The translations under genes were made by a program, and so were the position numbers. Below the pieces are notes generated by a model, which searched no databases, was not told the DNA's origin, and worked only from the letters and a program-made list of their open reading frames with translations. A stretch of DNA of 20,169 nt, from assembly GCA_013287095.1 (NCBI GenBank), contig JABDEJ010000038.1, forward strand, positions 1,723 through 21,891. Direction: 5' to 3'. The DNA comes from Bacteroidota bacterium. GTDB lineage: Bacteria > Bacteroidota > Bacteroidia > CAILMK01. Below, one piece after another: positions 15,605 through 20,169 of this stretch. The first letter of the stretch is position 1. The number at the start of each line of letters is the position of its first letter.

Positions 15605-16273
15605 TTGCCACTTCTAATCCATATAAAACTACTTGAACAGCCCCTCCTTAACTATTTCCTCGGCTCGTTTACCTCATTATTTTCAGTTGTAAATCCACTT
15701 GGTATGATGCCGGTCTTCCTTGCTCTTACATCAGCCCATCCGGTTGAATATCGTAGGCTCATGGCAAGGAAGGCTTGTATTTATGTTATTTGTATCCTGG
15801 CTTTCTTTCTTTTCGCGGGCACATACCTGATGTCGTTCTTTGGGTTCAGCCTCATCAGTCTCCGTATTGCTGGGGGGCTTATTGTTATGCGCTCAGGTTT
15901 TCACTTGCTAAACGGAACTGATAAATCCGGTAATCTCAGCGACCAGGGCAAGCAGGAGGCAATAGCAAAAGCTGATATATCTCTTACGCCGCTCGCACTG
16001 CCTCTCTTATCCGGTCCGGGAAGTATTGCGACGGTGATATCCTTGTCTACCCATACCAATGGCATTGGTATTCATACCCTTATGATACTCGCTTCTATAT
16101 TGACAATTGGAGTTATCAGTTTTATTATTCTCAGCGTTTCTAACAAACTACTTCCAATTCTTGGCAAGGCCGGCCTTGAAGCCATCACCAAAATTATGGG
16201 CTTTATTGCAATGACTGTTGGTGTCCAGTTTATCATCACAGGTATCGAACTGTTGTTCCAGGAAATGAGCTGA
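15605..16273 (+). CDS. MarC-family integral membrane protein
   Basis: A 222-residue protein of about six membrane helices. Family signs are FSVVNPLGMMPVFLALT (about 25-41) in the first helix, the ISLRIAGGLIVMRSGFHLL stretch, and LPLLSGPGSIATVISLST (about 132-149) in the second half; these two related NPLG / GPGS loops mark the MarC/SNatA inverted repeat. Some relatives export amino acids, but most MarC proteins have no known substrate; the old link to multiple-antibiotic resistance was not upheld. No ATG lies in frame between the -7 box and the first helix, so TTG at 15605 is the likely start. The gap of 113 bases before the SHOCT gene holds a heptamer tract. Confidence 0.86.
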   Translation: MPLLIHIKLLEQPLLNYFLGSFTSLFSVVNPLGMMPVFLALTSAHPVEYRRLMARKACIYVICILAFFLFAGTYLMSFFGFSLISLRIAGGLIVMRSGFHLLNGTDKSGNLSDQGKQEAIAKADISLTPLALPLLSGPGSIATVISLSTHTNGIGIHTLMILASILTIGVISFIILSVSNKLLPILGKAGLEAITKIMGFIAMTVGVQFIITGIELLFQEMS

Positions 16274-16279
16274 GGACAA

Positions 16280-16335
16280 TGATCAATAACCAATGATCAG
16301 TAATCACTTACCACTTTTTACTTACTACTCCCAAA
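16280..16335. repeat. Degenerate 7-base-period tract (eight units)
   Basis: TGATCAA, TAACCAA, TGATCAG, TAATCAC, TTACCAC, TTTTTAC, TTACTAC, TCCCAAA follow each other without a gap, just after the MarC gene. It is the longest of four such tracts here. Confidence 0.7.
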
Positions 16336-16386
16336 TTCGGAACGATATTGCGATTCAACCTGTTGGTGATTCAGGAACTTAAAAAA

Positions 16387-16629
16387 ATGGAAACCATGTT
16401 TTATTTCGGACCTTTTTGGGGAATGCATTTTATCGGGTGGCTTATCTGGCCTATTGTCATTATCTTTTTATTTGCCTCACGTCGTTACGGGTTTTGGGGT
16501 TATCGTCATTGGCGGAGATATGGATATGATTCCCCTGAAGAAATCCTGAAAAGACGCTTTGCTTCCGGGGAAATTACCAGGGAAGAATACGAAGAGCGAA
16601 AGAAAATCCTTGACCGCGATATGAGGTAA
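16387..16629 (+). CDS. Small membrane protein with a SHOCT domain
   Basis: An 80-residue protein from the ATG at 16387 (an upstream TTG at 16348 would add 13 unlikely residues; M4 at 16396 is another option). One membrane helix rich in W, F and G (about 7-29: GMHFIGWLIWPIVIIFLFASRR) is followed by a basic aromatic linker and a C-terminal SHOCT helix-turn-helix, SPEEILKRRFASGEITREEYEERK. SHOCT domains are short oligomerisation or tethering modules found at the ends of many membrane proteins; the job of these tiny versions is unknown. It is followed by a separate promoter for the next gene. Confidence 0.82.
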   Translation: METMFYFGPFWGMHFIGWLIWPIVIIFLFASRRYGFWGYRHWRRYGYDSPEEILKRRFASGEITREEYEERKKILDRDMR

Positions 16630-16674
16630 GTTTGACTTTCGGCCAACAACCATTCTATAAATAATTTTTTGCAT

Positions 16675-16682
16675 TATATTTG
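16675..16682 (+). promoter_or_regulatory. Candidate -7 box of the lipoprotein gene
   Basis: TATATTTG fits TAnnTTTG and lies 47 bases before the ATG at 16730. A TTTG at 16631-16634 is too far upstream to be its -33 element. Confidence 0.35.
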
Positions 16683-16729
16683 ATTATTAATAGATTTGAC
16701 ATTTATTAACCAATTAAATTTAAGCATAT

Positions 16730-17188
16730 ATGAGAAGCATATTTCGTCTATGGGTAATCTCAATCCCAGGTATTGTTTTATCGAGTTCCTGCGCCAAACC
16801 GAATACTACCCCCGGCAATACCAACACCAATCCGTTTATTTCTGCCACTGTTAATGGTACGTCTGTAACATCTACCACCGTGGCAGCCGCTTATGCCAAC
16901 GGCATTTTACAAGCGGAAGGTGCTATTTCTACAGCCGGTTCCCTTGAAATATCCACTGACTCCACAGCTCCTGCTACCTATACAGTTACTTCCACCAGCA
17001 TCAACGGATTTGAATATTCTAAAGATGGCAATACAGCGTACAGGAGTTCTCCTGGTGGCACTCTGGTCATCAAATCCTATTCAAATAAAACGCTCACCGG
17101 CACGTTTCAAGGCTGGGCAAAGAATGTGACCGGAGGTTCTGACAGTGTCAATATCACGAATGGGGCTTTTAACATTAAGCTGCAATAG
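16730..17188 (+). CDS. Small lipoprotein (possibly DUF6252-like)
   Basis: A 152-residue lipoprotein: signal sequence MRSIFRLWVISIPGIVLSSSC with lipid cysteine C21, then a T/N/P-rich tether (about 22-35) and a small all-beta domain (FISATVNGTSVTS to the end). The last part, GTFQGWAKNVTGGSDSVNITNGAFNIKL, recalls the C-terminus of DUF6252-type lipoproteins of this phylum (from memory). Those proteins have no known function. It is probably anchored in the outer membrane. Threonine and serine are unusually abundant. The gene has its own -7 box and ends in front of a long non-coding gap. Confidence 0.75.
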   Translation: MRSIFRLWVISIPGIVLSSSCAKPNTTPGNTNTNPFISATVNGTSVTSTTVAAAYANGILQAEGAISTAGSLEISTDSTAPATYTVTSTSINGFEYSKDGNTAYRSSPGGTLVIKSYSNKTLTGTFQGWAKNVTGGSDSVNITNGAFNIKLQ

Positions 17189-17609
17189 ACCTTTCATTTC
17201 GACGACAGGAGAACCCGAAGGCTCAGCGAAGCTAAATCTGTTTTACATTTTAGTCATTCCCTCTAAAAGTCCTTTTCAGATATTTCGCTTATTCTGATTA
17301 AACTAAGTTCAAGGACTGGGTTTACATTTCTATGATTTTCCAAACCTAATAAGTATTATTACTCTCATAGTGAGGATAATAAATATTCACTTTGGGTTGA
17401 CATCCTGTAAAAAATGTAAACCCCCGATCACAAAATACCAATGTATTTACCTGGTTAACAGCTATCTTATGTACTTGCAATAAAAAAAGAGCGTTATGCC
17501 AAAAGATATGGCGGGGTTTTTAGTGACAAAAATTATGCCAAAATGATAAATAATTTATATTTTTTCTGATGGGATACGGATTTGGGTTTCGGGGCGGAAT
17601 TGAAATGGT
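17189..17609. other. Non-coding region with dispersed-repeat and hairpin sequence
   Basis: 421 bases with no convincing gene. The first part (17195-17240; CATTTCGACGACAGGAG and onward) looks like the dispersed TTTCGACGA-type repeats of Bacteroidota genomes, by memory only. A large inverted repeat spans 17318-17423. A weak GCCA/TGGC hairpin with a following GGGGTTTTT is at 17498-17520. Confidence 0.5.
17318..17423. repeat. 106-base inverted-repeat element (possible MITE or structured RNA)
   Basis: GGGTTTACATTT (17318-17329) and AAATGTAAACCC (17412-17423) are perfect 12-bp inverted ends. Inside, CAAACC/GGGTTG, AAGT/ACTT and TATTATTACTC/GAGGATAATA can pair around TCATAGT, so the whole element can fold into one imperfect hairpin. 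It contains no open reading frame. Confidence 0.55.
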
Positions 17610-18008
17610 TTACCACACAATTTTTACCTTGTCAGAATATAATCGGAAATGTTCATCTTTTGATATGAGAGTTGCATTTTCAAACTGTGCTATAGAAATA
17701 AGCATACGGTCAAAAGGATCGCGATGTTGCTCAGGGAAATCAAAATTCGAATATGTAAAAAAGTGTTCATTTTTCAAAAGCAACAGTTCAAATCCTGTAG
17801 CAAGGATTGCATCTACAAATTCGGGCATTGAAACTTCAAATTCATTAAGTTTTCCAACTTTGATTTTTATCGCAACCTCCAAAAGGCTAACCTGACTCAC
17901 CAATATTTTCGTTCGCATGTCTTCAAGAATAGACCGAACTTTAGCGGATAATTTCTCTTTATCTGCAATCGCCCAAAGGCATACATGTGTATCAATCAGA
18001 TAATCCAC
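17610..18008 (-). CDS. vapC: VapC-type PIN-domain ribonuclease toxin
   Basis: A 132-residue PIN-domain protein of the type II toxin family. Acidic metal-site residues are D6 (LIDTHVCLWA), E44 (LLEVAIK), D97 and D100 (HRDPFDRML) and D118 (ISKDEHF), all where the family expects them. VapC proteins cut specific RNAs, often tRNA or rRNA, until bound by their antitoxin. The DTHVCLWA and RDPFDRMLIAQ-type blocks point to the Sll0205-like subgroup. It starts 6 bases after the antitoxin stop, the normal order. The toxin seems intact, so the antitoxin is needed. The RNA target is not predictable. Confidence 0.9.
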   Translation of the reverse strand: MDYLIDTHVCLWAIADKEKLSAKVRSILEDMRTKILVSQVSLLEVAIKIKVGKLNEFEVSMPEFVDAILATGFELLLLKNEHFFTYSNFDFPEQHRDPFDRMLISIAQFENATLISKDEHFRLYSDKVKIVW

Positions 18009-18014
18009 AGTCGC

Positions 18015-18230
18015 CTACATGTAGTCTTTCATGTCTTCGAGCGGGGCATCAAAATCTTCAGGAACCACTATTTTTCCCTTCAAAATGCCCAAAACCCTCT
18101 TCTTTTTTAGCCTTGATTTGGCTTTATGAGCCAGGAAAGTAACAATCACCTCCGTTTTTTCATCAACGGAAGGCTGCTCAGTAAGGGTAATCTTGCCCTT
18201 ATCATAATATCCTTTTATAGTAGTAAGCAT
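18015..18230 (-). CDS. vapB: Antitoxin of the VapBC-type pair
   Basis: A 71-residue protein: MLTTIKGYYDKGKITLTEQP and TEVIVTFL form the small beta-sheet seen in DUF2281-like or VapB antitoxins, then a basic segment (HKAKSRLKKKR), and an acidic tail ending FDAPLEDMKDYM, which probably wraps and blocks the toxin. Such antitoxins usually also repress their own promoter. A minus-strand -7 box (18251-18258) would start transcription near 18244, so the leader is about 14 bases. DNA binding and autoregulation are inferred from the family. It directly precedes vapC. Confidence 0.82.
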   Translation of the reverse strand: MLTTIKGYYDKGKITLTEQPSVDEKTEVIVTFLAHKAKSRLKKKRVLGILKGKIVVPEDFDAPLEDMKDYM

Positions 18231-18250
18231 GGTAGTTCACTTAACAATGG

Positions 18251-18258
18251 CAAATATA
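18251..18258 (-). promoter_or_regulatory. Candidate -7 box of the vapBC unit
   Basis: On the minus strand this reads TATATTTG, a full TAnnTTTG match, 21 bases before the vapB ATG. No -33 TTG at the usual distance. Confidence 0.4.
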
Positions 18259-18350
18259 AATAAATTTCGGAATTGATAGATTGTGGCCTTTTAGAGGGTC
18301 AATAAACCTTTTCACGTTTCCCAATCCCTGGGCCTTTTGGCAGGCTGAGG

Positions 18351-18385
18351 AATTCCCAATTCTTAATTCCTAATCCTTAATTAAT
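18351..18385. repeat. Degenerate 7-base-period tract (five units)
   Basis: AATTCCC, AATTCTT, AATTCCT, AATCCTT, AATTAAT in direct succession, ending just past the stop of the 134-residue secreted protein gene. Confidence 0.65.
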
Positions 18386-18387
18386 TT

Positions 18388-18792
18388 CTAAAACCCATAC
18401 GCATCCTGATCAGGCTTGCGGCAGGCTTTGGTTAATTTTAAAAGTCGGCTCTGCCCATTGGAAAGCCTTTCATAAGTGGACCATTGTTTGGGACTTAGAT
18501 TGTTCTTGAGTTTGGCATTGCGGTCAGTTTCAATTTGTGCCTGTTCATCGTCCACACGCTTTGGATTGGACGCATATAGTTTGGCCACTTTATCCATTTC
18601 CTGGTATGCCTCCAGGTTGATGCCTTGTACCACGTCCTGCTCCGGGTCATCAAGCTGCAGTTCGCATGTCATACTGGCGGTAAGCGCGGTAGCCCTGGCC
18701 TCTGGAGAGGTAGTATCCACTTTTGAGGTTTGAGAATAACCGACATTGTTCCCAAACAAAAGTATCATTACAACGAACAAATAAGGTTTCAT
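18388..18792 (-). CDS. Small secreted protein of unknown function
   Basis: From the ATG at 18792 the protein has 134 residues; a longer frame from 18933 adds 47 residues before the signal peptide and is rejected. The signal sequence MKPYLFVVMILLFGNNVGYSQ is followed by an all-helical, polar domain with two cysteines (C55 in TASMTCELQL and C126 in TKACRKPDQ in mature-like sequence) that could form a disulfide. LSPKQWSTYERL recalls the LTxxQ motif of Spy/CpxP-like periplasmic proteins, but that is a weak likeness. I do not recognise a family. The downstream boundary is the heptamer tract. The reading frame is convincing because of the signal peptide. Confidence 0.65.
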   Translation of the reverse strand: MKPYLFVVMILLFGNNVGYSQTSKVDTTSPEARATALTASMTCELQLDDPEQDVVQGINLEAYQEMDKVAKLYASNPKRVDDEQAQIETDRNAKLKNNLSPKQWSTYERLSNGQSRLLKLTKACRKPDQDAYGF

Positions 18793-18889
18793 TTTTATGT
18801 CTTTTGGTATTACATAAAGACAATCGGGGACGGAAAAAGTTGATGGTATTATTCTGTTTTTAGGATCATTTCGAATAATAATTAGAAGC

Positions 18890-18952
18890 GTCATTCCGGC
18901 AAGCATTGGAGGAACGATGTGAAAAGCCGTCATTCCGGGCTTGACCCGGAAT
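18890..18952. repeat. GTCATTCCGG repeat with hairpin
   Basis: GTCATTCCGG occurs at 18890-18899 and 18929-18938. The second copy forms ATTCCGGG (18932-18939) / CCCGGAAT (18945-18952) around CTTGA, a perfect 8-bp stem. This matches a widely dispersed bacterial repeat type (GTCATTCCGGGCTTGACCCG), known from memory. Confidence 0.65.
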
Positions 18953-19163
18953 CCCGTGGAATTAAGATACCGGGTAACAACAAGAATGAGTTTTTATTTA
19001 GCCAAGCCCTGACCCTACCGCGTGCCGCATTAGCTTTAGCGGTGGCGCAAAGGGAATCTCTGATAGTTCTATTTTGAATTTATCCCGGATGAGTTTACGA
19101 AGGAAACAAGCATAGAAAACTCAACGATAGTCCCCTTTATGGTCAGGGCAATACTCAATTCCT

Positions 19164-19185
19164 CGGTCTGTCTCCTGACAGACCG
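19164..19185. repeat. Palindromic repeat, first of a mirrored pair
   Basis: CGGTCTGTC (19164-19172) and GACAGACCG (19177-19185) form a perfect 9-bp stem around TCCT. Confidence 0.7.
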
Positions 19186-19211
19186 AAATCTAACAAGGAG
19201 TTAAAAGACAA

Positions 19212-19235
19212 CTGGTCTGTCAGGAGACAGGCCAG
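19212..19235. repeat. Palindromic repeat, second of a mirrored pair
   Basis: CTGGTCTGTC (19212-19221) and GACAGGCCAG (19226-19235) form a 10-bp stem with one G-T pair around AGGA. AGGA is the reverse complement of the TCCT loop of the first copy, so the two are opposite-strand versions of one unit. Confidence 0.7.
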
Positions 19236-19371
19236 GGAGTAGGGGAGTAGATAGTTCCCCTGTGTGCACAGGCAGGCTTTATAGCCACTGCAACAACGCC
19301 TTTTTTAATTGTTGTTTACTCAATTTAACTACCTTTATACCGGACAAATACAAAAATTAATAACCCCCGGC

Positions 19372-20163
19372 ATGAAATGGATCCTGGCGCCCATAATCTG
19401 TATCTCCCTCAATTCCTGCATCGTATATCCTTCGATGCATTATTCGGTGGCGCAAAATGTGCCGCTGCTCACTGAAAAAAATGAAACCCGGTTTTCGGTT
19501 TCCACGGGCAACGAAGCCATTGGCATCCAGGGCGCTTATGCTTTTTCAAATTCATTTGCGGTGATGGCCGGTTATTCTGGCGGACTTGATGAATTTCCGT
19601 CACCATTCTTTGGCGATGATGGTTTTGATAATGGGGCCCGGATAAGTGGTGAATTTGCTTTGGGGTATTTTAAACCCATTGGCAATCACAGTATTATTGA
19701 GGCTTATTGCAGTGTAGAAAGATACTACAGGAGTTTTTCTGAAACCTCGGAAGTTTACTTATTTCCTTTACTAACAAACTCTTTCAGTACCTATTGTACC
19801 AAACCCTTTGTGCAATTAGATTTAGGGCTTCACAATTCGGGGCATCATTGTTTCGGCCTGTCTATGAAAATTGGCATGTTGAAATATGATCATTTTTCTT
19901 ACGTGATCACGGACACTACAGGCAGACTCGTTCAGCGGGCGTCTGATTATAATTCAAGTCCCGCTATTATTATTGAGCCCTGTTTTACATACAGGCTGGG
20001 TGGCAAATACCTTAGGTTCCAGGCCCAGGCCGGACTTTCAATTACAAACTCACAAGTAAATACAATCAATTCTGGTTACGGGTTATCAGAACCTTTTTTC
20101 TTTAATGTAGGGCTGGCGATAACGCTGTTTAAAGACACGATTATCAAGGATACCCAATTGTAA
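19372..20163 (+). CDS. Lipoprotein with outer-membrane beta-barrel-like sequence
   Basis: A 263-residue protein from the ATG at 19372; an upstream TTG at 19309 would add 21 residues before the signal, so it is rejected. MKWILAPIICISLNSC is a lipoprotein signal with lipid cysteine C16 in LNSC. The mature part shows amphipathic strands with aromatic girdles (AIGIQGAYAFSNSFAVMAGYSG, SGEFALGYFKPIG, FFNVGLAITLF), like an eight- to ten-strand barrel. I have no named family for it; proteins of this look are often listed as hypothetical outer-membrane proteins in this phylum. The combination of lipid anchor and barrel is unusual but known in Bacteroidota. The gene ends 6 bases before the window edge and is complete. 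Confidence 0.72.
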   Translation: MKWILAPIICISLNSCIVYPSMHYSVAQNVPLLTEKNETRFSVSTGNEAIGIQGAYAFSNSFAVMAGYSGGLDEFPSPFFGDDGFDNGARISGEFALGYFKPIGNHSIIEAYCSVERYYRSFSETSEVYLFPLLTNSFSTYCTKPFVQLDLGLHNSGHHCFGLSMKIGMLKYDHFSYVITDTTGRLVQRASDYNSSPAIIIEPCFTYRLGGKYLRFQAQAGLSITNSQVNTINSGYGLSEPFFFNVGLAITLFKDTIIKDTQL

Positions 20164-20169
20164 TAGGGG

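Larger units (their letters stand above)
18793..19371. other. Repeat-rich non-coding region
   Basis: 579 bases with no gene I can support. They hold a duplicated GTCATTCCGG motif with a hairpin (18890-18952), a pair of mirrored palindromes (19164-19235) and a palindrome CCTGTG-TG-CACAGG (19259-19272). Confidence 0.55.

Noticed and set aside
16280..16335. Possible CRISPR-like or iteron array
   Set aside because: Units are only 7 bases with no spacers and drift in sequence, so neither a CRISPR array nor replication iterons fit.
17318..17423. Possible integron attC site
   Set aside because: The ends are GGGTTTAC/GTAAACCC, not the RYYYAAC/GTTRRRY core, and no integrase or cassette array is visible.
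17569..17895. 108-codon plus-strand frame opposite vapC
   Set aside because: Lies antisense to all the PIN-domain acidic residues and shows no domain of its own.
18793..18933. N-terminal 47-residue extension of the small secreted protein
   Set aside because: It precedes a clear signal peptide and overlaps a dispersed repeat; the ATG at 18792 is a better start.

Overview
The window looks like a chromosomal segment of a Bacteroidota bacterium, probably in or near the Chitinophagales/Sphingobacteriales. The evidence is: several copies of the phylum's -7 promoter element TAnnTTTG, little Shine-Dalgarno signal, a TonB-dependent receptor with an N-terminal carboxypeptidase-regulatory-like domain, many lipoproteins and outer-membrane barrels, a short MenE of the kind I associate with this phylum, and dispersed palindromic repeats. 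I see no rRNA, tRNA, CRISPR array, phage gene or intact insertion sequence.

Layout. 1-2713 (+): a stand-alone receiver protein, a secreted thioredoxin-like protein and the 23S rRNA methyltransferase RlmD. 2714-2905: an intergenic cluster of REP-like hairpins. 2906-6102: menE (-) and dxs (+), divergent, for menaquinone and isoprenoid-precursor synthesis, with a good housekeeping promoter for dxs. 6105-7717 (-): a tight two-gene unit, an ABC/SMC-like ATPase followed by a small protein with a possible TOPRIM-like acidic pattern. This is the best candidate for an undescribed, possibly anti-phage, system. 8040-9131 (+): a membrane fatty-acid desaturase with a perfect palindrome just upstream. 9146-9891 (-): an outer-membrane barrel whose signal peptide is in a different frame from its body, explained by one base missing from a homopolymer. 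10035-14421 (-): a TonB-dependent receptor followed by a beta-helix-like surface lipoprotein, ending at a strong hairpin terminator.

14700-17188: trmO (+), a small EF-hand-like protein (-), a MarC-family membrane protein (+), a SHOCT-domain protein (+) and a small lipoprotein (+). 17189-17609 is non-coding and holds a 106-base imperfect hairpin. 17610-18230 (-): a VapBC-type toxin-antitoxin pair. 18388-18792 (-): a small secreted protein. 18793-19371 is a repeat-rich gap with several palindromes. 19372-20163 (+): a lipoprotein/outer-membrane-barrel-like protein.

The core metabolic and RNA-modification genes are conserved housekeeping genes with accessory genes set between them: the ATPase pair, VapBC, the receptor locus and the repeats. 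Four gene junctions carry degenerate 7-base-period tracts, and at least four kinds of palindromic repeat sit in the gaps. The repeats therefore account for much of the structure that the genes do not explain.
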